From contig OX459104.1 in assembly GCA_949775045.1 (NCBI GenBank), forward strand, positions 9,409,655 to 9,473,654: 64,000 nucleotides of DNA. The letters are read 5' to 3'. The notes beneath the pieces are model-generated. The model saw only the letters and a list, made by a program, of their open reading frames with translations. It searched no databases and had not been told where the DNA came from. Both the position numbers and the translations under genes were made by a program. Every line of letters begins with the position of its first letter. Positions within the stretch are counted from its first letter, which is position 1. This document shows, in pieces, positions 25,701 to 31,921 of this stretch. The stretch comes from Metridium senile. Taxonomy: Eukaryota > Cnidaria > Anthozoa > Actiniaria > Metridiidae.

Positions 25701-27770
25701 TTTTATTCTTTACATTATCTAGAGCTACCAACAGGAGAAAAAGTACCGACACAACCGCCACCACTAAGACCTCCAACACCTTCAGAACAAGATATTTATA
25801 ACTCCGTGAATGTGACAATAAGGCAATTAAACATATCGGAGGTAAAACATATAGATAATATAATAATAACAAATAACTATAAGTATAAGTATGAAAATAT
25901 CAAATTTTCGAAATAATTAGGAAATAATTAGGACAAATAGATATTCAAATAAAAAATATATAATAAAACATTATTTTCGGTTAAAATTATCATCCTTTTC
26001 GCGGTTGTCATCATAGAAATCGCTACCACCATCGTTATTTGAAGTATCATTATAACTGGATTCTACACCATATTTTTTATAAATATACGGAAATACATTT
26101 TTTTTTTCTTTGAAAAACCTTTACATCTGTTTATAGTGGGATCTACAAATGGACCTCGCGTTTAAGAGGGGCGTTGCTCGTGAAGTGACTACCTTTTGTG
26201 CAAAGGGAAACAACTGTAAACCTCTGAAGCGGAGAGAAAGGTATGCTTTCCTATCTGAGGGAAATATATGCAAATATGAAAGTCAAATAAAATAACTAGT
26301 ACGTACTTATTGAATCTATAAATTGCTTTTCAACACACACCCATTATGAACATGGGATATATTATCAAAGACGCAAATTTTAGTTTCAAAAGAAAGTTAT
26401 CTGAATATTATTTCAAGTATTTCTTCATTTAACGAATGTTTGTAGATTTTATACATATATTCTTCCAATTTGTCTCAAATTCTTTGTAGGCGTTCAAACA
26501 GCTACACAATATTCACTTCAGACCAAGTGTACCTACTTCCAGGGTTCCCAGTTCAGATGTATGATTCAATCCAGGGCGACTACAATGCTATTGTAGCATG
26601 TTATGTTAAATTCCCATCAGATAGTTATACAATTGATGGTAATTTACTTACCAAAATCATCAACGGTTCCCTTGGGCGTATTGGTAAAGATATTGGAAAG
26701 TTGGTATTGTCAGTATCTATGTACCTGCATAAAAGAGAATCTACAACAGAATCACCACACACAACATCGTCTACAATTGCTCCTGATGATAGTAACATGT
26801 TGTATATTATTATTGGAAGCTCAGTAGCTGGAGTCCTTCTGATTGCTATTGTGGTTATAGCTATAGTGGTTGTACGGTAAGGTTTTTTTTTATATATAAA
26901 ACAAAGATTGGAATTTTTGGTTTTTTTTTTATTACAGTTGGTAGTTTTTGGTTGATTGATTGGCAGATGTGTAGACACACGGGAAGATCGATTAAGATAT
27001 GTCATATAAATATGTCATTTAGAGATAATACTTACCGTGCGCATTAGAATAACTTAGAACTTTTTTTTCAATGATTACAAATTGCACTGACCTACTTCCT
27101 AATTTATTATACAAAATTACGTGATTACTCATAACTTTAACAAATCGAAGTCAGTTTTCTATGGGTCTGTACTGTAATCGACAATCAAAATTACGTCACA
27201 AATGATCAAAACTCAAGTGGAACCACGAGTGCAGCGATATGCATCAATAAGCGAAAAAAAACAACTAAAAAAAGTTTGAAGAAAACCGTTTTATCCGCTT
27301 TCGCACGGATGTCGTGAGCACAAGCAGGTCTGGACTGTAATCGACAATGGCTCTCAGCCAATCAGCGCGCGAGAAATTCACAAGTTATGGTAAAAAAATT
27401 AATGACGATGATTATCTCTGCCATCCCTTCGTCATGAGCATCAATATTGAAATCGCGATCATCATCATTATCATTCCTATCATAATTTAAATAATCACAA
27501 TTATTAAAATGATTAACATTAATATTTTATTTATCACTACAGATCATAATTACAGTTATTATTATTATCATCATCTATAGTCTACACTGCTGCCATTTTG
27601 ATTTGGAATTATAATATTAACGGCAAAGTTACCATTTCTGTCTACATAGATATTGCAAGACACAGAGCAAGAAAAAGGAAATGGCCCGAAAATTGACACT
27701 AGTGGCAATGCAACAATATGATGAACCGGTTTTCTACAGTAATCCAACAACAGGACAAGAACTGGAGTAA
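4387..27770 (+). CDS. Mucin-like type I membrane protein, FN3/CUB/NIDO/AMOP/VWD/EGF (26 exons visible, 5' partial)
   Basis: Spliced from exons 4387-4746, 5105-5386, 6929-7109, 9286-9461, 10082-10345, 10777-10809, 12084-12232, 16000-16188, 16284-16421, 16516-16616, 16783-16875, 17431-18002, 18234-18452, 18579-18908, 19881-20135, 21168-21370, 21637-21973, 22680-22799, 23212-23334, 23556-23678, 24033-24155, 25282-25404, 25723-25841, 26137-26240, 26490-26876 and 27650-27770. The total is 5225 nt with every junction phase-compatible, giving 1741 residues up to the TAA. Domain order: FN3 (1-116), FN3 (121-213), CUB (216-333), FN3 (334-420), Thr/Pro linker, NIDO (433-625), AMOP (about 700-840), VWD (847-1030), VWD-following segment, cadherin-like, two EGF-like, five EGF/cbEGF, juxtamembrane region, TM helix (about 1676-1701), 40-residue tail. 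NIDO-AMOP-VWD-EGF is the core of MUC4 and of mucin-like proteins reported from coral skeletal matrix. An adhesive or matrix role at the cell surface is inferred. The signal peptide is not found, so the N-terminus is missing. Confidence 0.88.
4747..5104 (+). other. Intron 1
   Basis: A 358-bp GT-AG intron between two FN3 exons. Apart from AT-rich sequence I see nothing in it. Confidence 0.8.
5105..5386 (+). CDS. Exon 2: FN3 domain
   Basis: The acceptor is TTTTAG. The translation [19 protein letters not shown] onward has all FN3 landmarks: [16 protein letters not shown], the [23 protein letters not shown] strand-loop-strand, and a final VYVKTG. The exon is phase 1 at both ends. Its donor is GCAAGT instead of GTAAGT, and the downstream CUB exon joins in frame only at this GC site. 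Confidence 0.88.
5387..6928 (+). other. Intron 2 with GC donor
   Basis: This 1542-bp GC-AG intron starts GCAAGT and ends TTAAAG. It carries a TTAA-flanked foldback element (5765-6495) and, at 5600-5740, a G-rich repeat-like stretch with a small CGCGCACT...GTGCGCG hairpin. Confidence 0.75.
5765..6495. mobile_element. TTAA-flanked foldback element (731 bp)
   Basis: The ends read AGGGATCCTCTACTAAAAAT and, reverse-complemented from the right, AGGGATCCTCCACTAAAAAT. TTAA lies directly outside both ends (5761-5764 and 6496-6499). The inverted similarity continues about 250 bp inward, including a second GGGATCCCTGT block and TGATGACGTCATG / CATTACGTCATCA blocks. A TTAA target duplication is the hallmark of piggyBac and Kolobok superfamilies. 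No transposase is present, so this is non-autonomous. It sits in intron 2 of the mucin-like gene. Confidence 0.85.
6929..7109 (+). CDS. Exon 3: first half of CUB domain
   Basis: Translation begins [20 protein letters not shown] and continues [14 protein letters not shown], a textbook CUB start (Cys, FTSPNYP, Cys-x-W). It ends ESVMGRC in phase 2 at GTAGGT. Residues 215-275 of the visible protein. The first three CUB cysteines are here and the fourth is in the next exon. Confidence 0.88.
7110..9285 (+). other. Intron 3, filled by a large foldback element
   Basis: This 2176-bp GT-AG intron splits the CUB domain. Most of it is the nested inverted-repeat element at 7267-8870. The remainder (8930-9130) is GTTGGT-rich simple sequence. 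Confidence 0.75.
7267..8870. mobile_element. Nested foldback element with ~195-bp near-identical arms
   Basis: Arms at about 7890-8085 and 8620-8815 are near-perfect reverse complements. Outside them, TTTTAGTATCCAACAACTTA at 7343 pairs with its complement ending about 8868. The loop holds a second inverted repeat (8358-8415 with 8455-8515, around a CTCCCCCACTAGTAATAT centre). The segment 8455-8625 is also shared with the core of the giant palindrome at 43.4-43.6 kb, so the two belong to related families. A small hairpin (7267-7341) closed by CAATTAGACC / GGTCTAATTG forms the left edge. No transposase is present. Confidence 0.75.
9286..9461 (+). CDS. Exon 4: second half of CUB domain
   Basis: Completes the split Ser codon (AG|C) and reads [20 protein letters not shown], then ...[22 protein letters not shown]. 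The Cys in ESCG and the final SGFSALF strand complete a four-cysteine CUB fold. There is no internal Met, so a simple Met-to-stop scan misses it. Acceptor TTTAAAAG, donor GTTAAA (weak but phase-correct). Confidence 0.85.
9462..10081 (+). other. Intron 4
   Basis: A 620-bp intron, more than half of it made of the AATCAACC satellite (9476-9829). The remainder is pyrimidine-rich and leads to an ACACAG acceptor. Confidence 0.8.
9476..9829. repeat. (AATCAACC)n satellite
   Basis: An 8-bp unit AATCAACC is repeated with few interruptions. The core 9594-9744 is essentially pure, and the edges contain CAAC and TTGTAATC variants. It lies wholly inside intron 4. A short related stretch occurs near 16960-17030. 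Confidence 0.95.
10082..10345 (+). CDS. Exon 5: third FN3 domain
   Basis: Reads [20 protein letters not shown] followed by SYFTICYKK and [17 protein letters not shown], which keeps the FN3 Trp, Tyr and LxPxTxY signatures. Phase 1 at both ends, donor GTAAGT. It follows the CUB, so the N-terminal block reads FN3-FN3-CUB-FN3. Confidence 0.85.
10346..10776 (+). other. Intron 5
   Basis: A 431-bp GT-AG intron, AT-rich. I see no further feature. Confidence 0.75.
10777..10809 (+). CDS. Exon 6: 33-nt Thr/Pro/Ser linker micro-exon
   Basis: Encodes [11 protein letters not shown] in phase 1-1, between TTTTTAG and GTAACT. As 33 nt it could be skipped without changing frame. The Thr/Ser/Pro content is what one expects of an O-glycosylated spacer, perhaps a remnant of a mucin-type repeat before the NIDO domain. 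Confidence 0.7.
10828..10930. repeat. Hairpin repeat
   Basis: GTGTCCTATGGGATATAGAG pairs with CTCTATGTCCCATAGGACAC across a short loop, and the flanks (AGATGA / TCATTATCT) also pair. This forms a stem of about 40 bp in intron 6. Confidence 0.75.
11094..11236. repeat. Inverted repeat, GGAAAAATATCAGACC family
   Basis: GGGAAAATATCAGACCGAGG (11119) is mirrored at 11190-11205, and the outer ends ATTAACCGAGCGTGAG / GCGAGGTTAATAAA also pair. The same GGGAAAATATCAGACC word returns at 11475 beside a palindromic CCAATCAGAGCGCG segment. A hairpin of similar style is at 31016-31113. Confidence 0.65.
12084..12232 (+). CDS. Exon 7: start of NIDO domain
   Basis: Reads [20 protein letters not shown] then ...[19 protein letters not shown], with an acidic start, a D-x-G-x-x-x-GD stretch and a G-x-L/F-x-F strand typical of the NIDO start. 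It enters in phase 1 and leaves in phase 0 at GTGAGT. Confidence 0.8.
12522..13109. mobile_element. TTAA-flanked MITE (588 bp)
   Basis: TIRs start AGTAGCACTTGGACG on the left and AGGAGCACTTGGACG on the reverse-complemented right, and match for about 60 bp (through CCCGGATTTTGAAAAG). TTAA flanks both ends (12518-12521, 13110-13113). Centre non-coding. Probably mobilised by a piggyBac or Kolobok transposase encoded elsewhere. Confidence 0.88.
13220..14238. mobile_element. Tc1/mariner-type non-autonomous element
   Basis: Ends read CAGTATGCTGCCCAGTTT and, on the reverse strand, CAGTATGTTGCCCAGTTT, each preceded by TA (13218-13219 and 14239-14240). The CAG-ending TIR plus TA duplication points to Tc1/mariner. 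The CACGAAACTGGGC word repeats internally near 13610 and 14020-14055. No transposase ORF is seen. Confidence 0.8.
15530..15611. repeat. CAGTGGTACC-ended repeat fragment
   Basis: Contains three degenerate units of the type GACCGCCTAATAGAGGGTG and ends GGTACCACTG|TA. The same end and units occur at 61375-61391 and 62031-62210, where the element is split by an insertion. Confidence 0.65.
15650..15794. repeat. Long-stem hairpin (~65-bp arms)
   Basis: ATAGCTGTTATTACAGTTAT at 15650 pairs with its exact complement ending at 15794. The arms continue inward through ATGCAAATGATTT and CGAGGCTTTCGGGC with few mismatches around a short loop. It could be a tiny foldback element or give a hairpin RNA from the intron. 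Confidence 0.8.
16000..16188 (+). CDS. Exon 8: NIDO domain
   Basis: Phase 0-0. It reads [20 protein letters not shown], then [29 protein letters not shown]. The G-V-L-x-F strand, the aromatic-rich APYWS motif and VFYHVYE are diagnostic of NIDO (the nidogen-type domain preceding AMOP in MUC4-like proteins). Confidence 0.9.
16284..16421 (+). CDS. Exon 9: NIDO domain, helix and strand
   Basis: Reads [20 protein letters not shown] followed by [17 protein letters not shown], the NIDO segment in which a helix leads to the conserved ATWVLVVSW strand. Phase 0-0, donor GTAAAA. Confidence 0.9.
16516..16616 (+). CDS. Exon 10: end of NIDO core
   Basis: Encodes [20 protein letters not shown] and [23 protein letters not shown]-x-LTF-x-x-YNY is one of the best conserved NIDO blocks. 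Phase 0 to 2, donor GTAGGT. Confidence 0.92.
16783..16875 (+). CDS. Exon 11: NIDO to AMOP connector
   Basis: Reads [20 protein letters not shown] then [10 protein letters not shown]. It resembles the NIDO tail in which G-x-P-x-VGW-x-AG is followed by a Phe/Tyr strand. Phase 2-2. Confidence 0.88.
16876..17430 (+). other. Intron 11
   Basis: A 555-bp intron with CAACCAAC-like and GGCT simple repeats (16960-17030 and 17145-17185), poly-A runs, and nothing else recognisable. Confidence 0.75.
17431..18002 (+). CDS. Exon 12: AMOP domain
   Basis: The longest exon (572 nt, phase 2 to 1). After [17 protein letters not shown] it contains CKAWF, then [52 protein letters not shown] and DDCSRYEPP. This Cys-rich series with PCPCT...CCYT is the AMOP signature (adhesion-associated domain in MUC4 and other proteins). 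All paired cysteines expected for AMOP appear present. The donor is GTAAGT after A. Confidence 0.93.
18234..18452 (+). CDS. Exon 13: VWD domain, first half
   Basis: Reads [20 protein letters not shown] then [20 protein letters not shown]. The GDP-x-F-x-T-x-DG-x-x-Y-x-FNG-x-GEY motif is the canonical von Willebrand D start. Phase 1-1. The donor GTATAC is weak but gives the only in-frame join. Confidence 0.92.
18579..18908 (+). CDS. Exon 14: VWD domain, second half
   Basis: Contains [32 protein letters not shown] and [20 protein letters not shown]. The GLLGTWN-x-x-x-x-DD motif matches the Ca-binding loop of VWD in mucin-like proteins. Several N-x-T/S sequons (VTNETK, RNQTNG, NNVSS). Phase 1-1, donor GTAAGT. 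Confidence 0.92.
18909..19880 (+). other. Intron 14
   Basis: A 972-bp GT-AG intron. I see no repeat or other structure beyond AT-rich sequence. Confidence 0.7.
19881..20135 (+). CDS. Exon 15: post-VWD segment
   Basis: Starts [17 protein letters not shown], the same kind of W-x-I/V-x-x-x-x-LF-x-Y sequence that follows VWD in MUC4-type proteins, and continues with [20 protein letters not shown] (two Cys). Four sequons. Phase 1-1, donor GTAAGT. Confidence 0.87.
20136..21167 (+). other. Intron 15
   Basis: A 1032-bp GT-AG intron. A CCAATCAGCGCGC word at about 20960 links it loosely to the repeat family near 11500 and 27360. Otherwise AT-rich with no recognisable element. Confidence 0.65.
21168..21370 (+). 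CDS. Exon 16: cadherin-like / Ig-like segment, first part
   Basis: Reads [20 protein letters not shown] then [21 protein letters not shown]-x-PP-x-F at the start and A-x-D-x-DGD-x-I-x-F are cadherin-type calcium and strand motifs, also seen after VWD in related invertebrate proteins. Phase 1 to 0, donor GTAGGT. Confidence 0.82.
21637..21973 (+). CDS. Exon 17: end of cadherin-like segment plus two EGF-like modules
   Basis: Starts in phase 0 with [20 protein letters not shown], completing the previous domain, then [12 protein letters not shown]...[19 protein letters not shown], a clear EGF repeat. A second Cys-rich module follows (CYPGVQC...[18 protein letters not shown]). Ends in phase 1. Confidence 0.9.
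21974..22679 (+). other. Intron 17 with a poly-C tract
   Basis: A 706-bp GT-AG intron. It contains a 22193-22240 repeat (inverted copy at 31880-31921) and an uninterrupted C run at about 22556-22579. Confidence 0.8.
22193..22240 (-). repeat. Short dispersed repeat, copy 1
   Basis: ATACAAATTAGGTA, a small change, then CTAATAGCGGAGCTCC. The reverse complement occurs at 31880-31921 (GGAGCTCCGCTATTAGGTAT). Probably fragments of one element family. Confidence 0.55.
22680..22799 (+). CDS. Exon 18: calcium-binding EGF
   Basis: Reads [20 protein letters not shown] then [20 protein letters not shown] plus N-x-x-GSY gives a cbEGF with the calcium-binding Asp/Glu present. Single-module exon, phase 1-1. 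Confidence 0.93.
22800..23211 (+). other. Intron 18
   Basis: A 412-bp GT-AG intron. Nothing recognisable. Confidence 0.75.
23212..23334 (+). CDS. Exon 19: calcium-binding EGF
   Basis: Reads [20 protein letters not shown] then [20 protein letters not shown]. cbEGF signature intact, phase 1-1, donor GTAAGT. Confidence 0.93.
23556..23678 (+). CDS. Exon 20: EGF-like without the DxxE calcium motif
   Basis: Reads [20 protein letters not shown] then [20 protein letters not shown]. It has six cysteines but begins AETPC instead of D-x-D/N-E-C, so the calcium site is lost or it is a complement-type EGF. There is no Met until MGYEL. Phase 1-1 acceptor (GTTTTCAG) and donor (GTAATC) are clear. Confidence 0.9.
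23679..24032 (+). other. Intron 20
   Basis: A 354-bp GT-AG intron. Nothing recognisable. Confidence 0.75.
24033..24155 (+). CDS. Exon 21: calcium-binding EGF
   Basis: Reads [20 protein letters not shown] then [20 protein letters not shown]. cbEGF with a sequon. Phase 1-1, donor GTGAGT. Confidence 0.93.
24156..25281 (+). other. Intron 21
   Basis: A 1126-bp GT-AG intron, AT-rich. I see no defined element. Confidence 0.7.
25282..25404 (+). CDS. Exon 22: calcium-binding EGF
   Basis: Reads [20 protein letters not shown] then [20 protein letters not shown]. Last EGF of the chain. Phase 1-1. Preceded by ATTAAAG and followed by GTAAGG. Confidence 0.92.
25405..25722 (+). other. Intron 22
   Basis: A 318-bp GT-AG intron. 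Nothing recognisable. Confidence 0.75.
25723..25841 (+). CDS. Exon 23: proline-rich spacer and start of juxtamembrane domain
   Basis: Reads [20 protein letters not shown], a stiff Pro-rich spacer, then [17 protein letters not shown], which looks like the first strand of a SEA-like fold. Phase 1 to 0, donor GTAAAA. Confidence 0.85.
26137..26240 (+). CDS. Exon 24: juxtamembrane (possible SEA-like) domain
   Basis: Reads [20 protein letters not shown] then [15 protein letters not shown]. The helix-like stretch [12 protein letters not shown] is compatible with SEA, though the identity is tentative. The KRRER(RR) run at the exon junction is a possible furin-type or other dibasic cleavage site. Phase 0 to 2. 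Confidence 0.82.
26490..26876 (+). CDS. Exon 25: juxtamembrane domain, Thr/Ser stalk and transmembrane helix
   Basis: After [20 protein letters not shown] it ends the domain at about [11 protein letters not shown] short [16 protein letters not shown] stalk (O-glycan type) follows, then a hydrophobic helix starting [20 protein letters not shown]. The small-xxx-small GSSVA step could support helix pairing. No G|SVVV autoproteolysis site is visible. Phase 2-2, donor GTAAGG. Confidence 0.92.
26877..27649 (+). other. Intron 25
   Basis: A 773-bp GT-AG intron. It holds an inverted copy of the 2695-2805 repeat (27140-27250), a CCAATCAGCGCGCG stretch near 27360, and an ATCATT-type simple region. Confidence 0.75.
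27140..27250 (-). repeat. Dispersed repeat, copy 2
   Basis: Inverted relative to 2695-2805. The shared blocks are AAATCGAAGTCAGTTTTC, AAAATTACGTCACAAATGAT and GTGGAACCAC, with small substitutions. Confidence 0.65.
27650..27770 (+). CDS. Exon 26: cytoplasmic tail and stop
   Basis: Completes Arg (CG|A), then [20 protein letters not shown] and [22 protein letters not shown] at 27768-27770. The basic KTQSKKK stop-transfer follows the helix. Two tyrosines (QQYDEP and VFYSNP) could be phosphorylation or adaptor sites. That is inference from the short motifs only. Confidence 0.92.
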
Positions 27771-28489
27771 ACTTGCTTCGTCAGGATGCTTCTGAGTGGC
27801 ATTTAAAAGGAACAAAGTGTCTGTTCTGATGCATGATATACTAAGAAGTACTAAGAATACAATACTCAAGTTCCACGTTATCTGATACCGATGTTATATT
27901 TGACGAAAGGCCTATTTGTTGTAAAATATTCAAAGCCAAGCACGGTAAAATGTTACCTCTAACAAGAGAAAACACATTTGAATTTACTCTAAATTGAGAT
28001 TATCCCTGTGCAAGAGCACTTTTGTCAAATTGTACATCGGTGCTTGATAACATGAAACTGGAGTATATATAGCCGTATACAACTATCCATTTTTTATATT
28101 TTACTTAATTAGAAATTTTAAAGCACTAAAGCTGTAAATTAGTGGTAGTCTTTATTTCCATTGCAGCGATAATAGTTTCATCGCTACTAGAAAATTGATT
28201 TTGGGCTTTTGGTTTTTACAATACTTCAACATTCCCCTTCGCACGTTGCTGCGCCATATTGAAATGTGCAGTGGTTTCATGCATCGAAGCGAGACGGTAA
28301 CGTTAAGCTTACATAGATAGAAACACTTGAATAATTGTTCCGCGAGGTCAGTGAAAAGGTATTTATCATAGCAAGTTGAACATTCGACTCGCTACGATGC
28401 AAAACCACAGCTATACCTTTTAAAATGGCGCACAGAATTGTGAAGAAGACTATTAGTTTAAATGCGAAGCTTGTACGTTAACTCGTTAA
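27771..28489 (+). other. Proximal 3' UTR of the mucin-like gene
   Basis: No open frame of note follows the stop. I find no AATAAA until 29147, so either the UTR crosses the element at 28490-28928 or a variant signal is used. Confidence 0.45.
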
Positions 28490-28928
28490 GCTACGGTAAT
28501 ACGAGCAACAAATTCTTCCAACTTGTCTCGCAACATCGCTGCAAAACAAGTTGGAAAGCGATGTTGCTCGTTTTACCAGCCGCGTAACAACTTGTCTCGC
28601 GTAAAAATGGCTTGTTGCAAGTTGAAAAAGTTTGTTGCAGAAAGTAGAAGGTCGTTCTACTTTTTGCAACAAAACTTGTAGATGTTGCTCGTATTACCAC
28701 ACCAATCCAACTTGTCTCGCAGCAAAATGACGTCAAGACGGCTGCCATGTTGTTTACTCGCTGTATTAACCAATCAGAAATTATAATTCAACTCAACTTG
28801 CTACAAGCCATTTTAACGCGAGACAGTTGGTATGCGGCAGGAAAAACGCGCAACATCGCTTTCCAACTTGTTTTGCAGCAATGTTGCGACACAAGTTGAA
28901 CGATTGTGCTGCTCGTATTACCGTAGCT
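28490..28928. mobile_element. TTAA-flanked MITE (439 bp)
   Basis: TIRs of about 80 bp begin GCTACGGTAATACGAGCA at the left, with a matching right end (reverse strand AGCTACGGTAATACGAGCA). Both contain TGCAAAACAAGTTGGAAAGC. TTAA lies outside both ends (28486-28489, 28929-28932). The interior repeats CAACTTGTCTCGC-type words. Non-coding. Confidence 0.85.
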
Positions 28929-29146
28929 TTAAGTAAATGGCTAACGTTTTGTAACTTTTTGTAAGTTACGCCATCAAACTGATAAACAGATCAGAAAATT
29001 ACAAAACATCAAATTGAAATTATTGAATTTATTGGTCGCGAAGCAACGATTTTCGGTGTACTTTTTAGGTTTGGGTTTAATTTCGGGTTTTTTAAGATAT
29101 TAGTATTTGTAAGTTTTGGTATTATAAACATTAATTGTTAATTATA

Positions 29147-29152
29147 AATAAA
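29147..29152 (+). terminator. Candidate poly(A) signal AATAAA
   Basis: First canonical AATAAA downstream of the mucin-like gene stop codon, 1.38 kb away, in AT-rich DNA. Usage is not established. Confidence 0.35.
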
Positions 29153-29466
29153 GAAAAATATTTGGGAGAGTTTTTATTTGCTTTATGTTTTTCGTGTATG
29201 GTTTATTTGTTAAGAACAGCTACTTCGATAGTATTCTATTCACAACGGAATTATCCGTACTCCTTTGAGGATTGGAGGTCTGGCCCACTATGGAGATGTT
29301 GCCTTGGCATGGAAGACAACCCCAAAATACCAGAACTATGGACCCCAAACCTCAAAGCAACCCACATCTCAAAGCAACCTACAACGAAAAGAAGCCTACA
29401 AAACAAAAAAGCAAAACAAAAACAAAAAAAAATTACAACCTTATTTAAGAAAATGAGAAGAGACGT
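29153..29466. other. Unassigned spacer
   Basis: Two short overlapping frames (about 29135-29470) contain low-complexity Lys/Gln-rich ends and look non-genic. I see nothing else here. Confidence 0.4.
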
Positions 29467-29469
29467 TTA

Positions 29470-29837
29470 GGGACCGTTCATTTTTTACCAGGGAGGGGGG
29501 GGGGGGGGCGGTGGATTTTAGGGGGGCCAGGAAAATAAGACAAGCTCTAGCAGGGGGGTCAAAAGAGGGGGGCCATACAAAAAATACATATTAATTTAAT
29601 GCAAGAGGTCGAGGAAATGGATCAAGAAGAAGAGGAAACAAATGAAGTGAAGCGAAGTGTGTGGTTTTTTTTTTTTTTTTGGGGGGGGGGGGGGGGGGCA
29701 TGAATTTAATTTGATAGCAGTGGGGGGGGGGCAGATTTTTTTGACAGCCAAAGAGAGGGAGGCCAGTTTTTTTTAAAGGGCTACCAAGGAAAACGCACCC
29801 CCCCCCCCCCCCTCCCTGGTAAAAAATGAACGGTCCC
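29470..29837. mobile_element. TTA-flanked G-rich MITE (Harbinger-like?)
   Basis: Ends GGGACCGTTCATTTTTTACC and its complement, both bordered by TTA (29467-29469, 29838-29840). The inner edges are long G or C tracts (29493-29507, 29678-29698, 29800-29813), so the whole element can fold back. A 3-bp TTA duplication is typical of PIF/Harbinger. No transposase is seen. Confidence 0.82.
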
Positions 29838-30164
29838 TTAAGTCTTAAAAGAGTTTGACGTGTTTAATATTAGCCGGACTAGCTGAAAGCTGCGCTAAGT
29901 TAAAATTATAAACCTTAACTTAAACACGAAACACTCAGATGAAGAAATATTTTTCCATTCAATAATCAACTTTTTGTAGAGTCATTACTGAATGTAACGT
30001 ATGTAGCATTATTTGCAACTATGCATCTGGTTGGCATTCTAAGTAATAAATAAAATACGAGCGGGAGCTGAGACCTTTATGTGTTTTAAAGCCGGACGAT
30101 AATATTTTATATGACTTGTGAAATTGATTTTTATACACCTTTTTATACACCTACTATAAAGTTG

Positions 30165-30322
30165 ACATACGTAAAAAGAACATTTGTATTTAGTGTGTTA
30201 GGACTAAATTAAAAGTACAAAAGAAAGAGTTCAGCTTCAGTAATCATCTTTTGTACTTATTAATAACTTACTTATTAATTTATTCCTAACACACTAAATA
30301 CAAATGTTCTTTTTTCGTATGA
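30165..30322. repeat. Foldback repeat
   Basis: AGAACATTTGTATTTAGTGT at about 30178 pairs with ACACTAAATACAAATGTTCT at about 30292. The pairing continues through GTTAGGA / TCCTAAC and AAGTACAAAAGA / TCTTTTGTACTT. The arms are about 55 bp. Confidence 0.8.
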
Positions 30323-31015
30323 CAACGTTCTTGCAAGTAGGTATAGCTCATGAGTTCTGAAATGTCATTAACAAATAGCGACTTAGTTGATTGCATAACA
30401 ACGTTGAATAGCATAATATTAAGTAGCCTGATTTTCAGAGCGGGCCTGGGTCCTACGCTATCACACCCGCTCTGAAGATAAGCCTAAATATTAAGGGATA
30501 ATAACCAAATACTTCCGTGGCTAAGTTGCCGGAAGGAGTTTCGAAATATTGAATTTTAGCAGTTCATTTAGATAGAGAGGTTGTATTAGCAACATGGCTG
30601 GTCGGTTTTCGCTCTCCACACCACACAATACCACGCATACCACGCTAAATGGGGCACAAAAGCTTTTTGGGAATGACAACAACGGCCAAATGGAGTGGCT
30701 GCTCTCAAACGTGAGAACGATCAAAATCTGACTGTTAATTTGGAACACACTTTGCCAAATATCTTAAACGTTTGGTTGTGTAAGCTCGTTGGCGAAGTGG
30801 CCATGAAAGATGGAAAGTGTGATCCACCTAAAACGCTTTATTTGTTAAATGTGCGGTTAACCGTCATTTAAGTCAGTATTAACCAGTATGTCAATGTCAG
30901 ATAATTCGTTGAGTAGTAATATTAATATTTCTGTGCAAGTTCAGTATTCAACAACTGCAATATCAATTTTTTGTACGCGAAAAAGTAATATCTATGATAT
31001 TTGCATGGCATACCG

Positions 31016-31113
31016 CGAGGGCCGTACGGGAAGTTATGGACCGAGGTTTTTTCCACTCTCTTATAATAAAAAGTGGAAAAACGAGGTCCCATAACTTCCA
31101 GTACGGCCCGAGT
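31016..31113. repeat. Hairpin repeat
   Basis: GGGCCGTACGGGAAGTTATG is mirrored by CATAACTTCCAGTACGGCCC with a 30-bp centre that is itself partly paired (TTTTTTCCACT / AGTGGAAAAA). Similar in style to 11094-11236. Confidence 0.75.
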
Positions 31114-31879
31114 AATCCAGGTTAATACGATATTTATTATATAGCAATTTTAGGGAAAAAAGTTAAAATAAAGAATAAATAGGAAACATAATATTACTAC
31201 CTGTTCTTCTCCGTATTTTCATTCCGAAGTAGTTTTCTCATTATCCTAAAAAAATAATCCGTCAAATAAGAAAATAGAAATCAACAAACATTTTAAATTA
31301 AGCAAGTGAGGGACACACCTTTCTGCAAAGATCTATTGTTACATCAGCTACTGGGGTGCATTGTTTTCCTGGATTTTGAGTGGCAATTGAAACAATTTTT
31401 TTGCATATATAAATCTCATGTCAAGGTATTTAGGTAACTTGTAACAGAAAATCATTTCTGGCTAGAAAGTGTGCAATCCTCCCCCCACCAATTTTATTTC
31501 TCTAGAAACGTTATAGTGATATCGAAGTTTTTTTCTAGGTTCATATTTTAAAAATATAAATGGGTTGGGTTGGATTTTTTAGTTAATAATTCATTATGCA
31601 CACAAAATACCTTTTTCATAATTTGAGCATAAAATTATTGAAAAATATAGTACGCTGTATGCGTGATAAATAAGATTTTTGAATTTTTATCGAAAATATA
31701 TATATCGCAGATTATTATTTGCTCATAAAGTAAATAAAATTAAAAGTCCGTTCCACCTATATCTATGATTTTGTAGTTGTCTTTTGCGGTTACATAACTA
31801 AAATAATTACAGTTTAGATAAGGCATGGCCCATGCACAAAAACTATTTACATGCACATATTGATGTTGTAAGAACAATT

Positions 31880-31921
31880 TAAACTGGAGCTCCGCTATTA
31901 GGTATTACCTAATTTGTATAT
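31880..31921 (+). repeat. Short dispersed repeat, copy 2
   Basis: GGAGCTCCGCTATTAGGTAT then TACCTAATTTGTAT, the inverted counterpart of 22193-22240. Confidence 0.55.
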
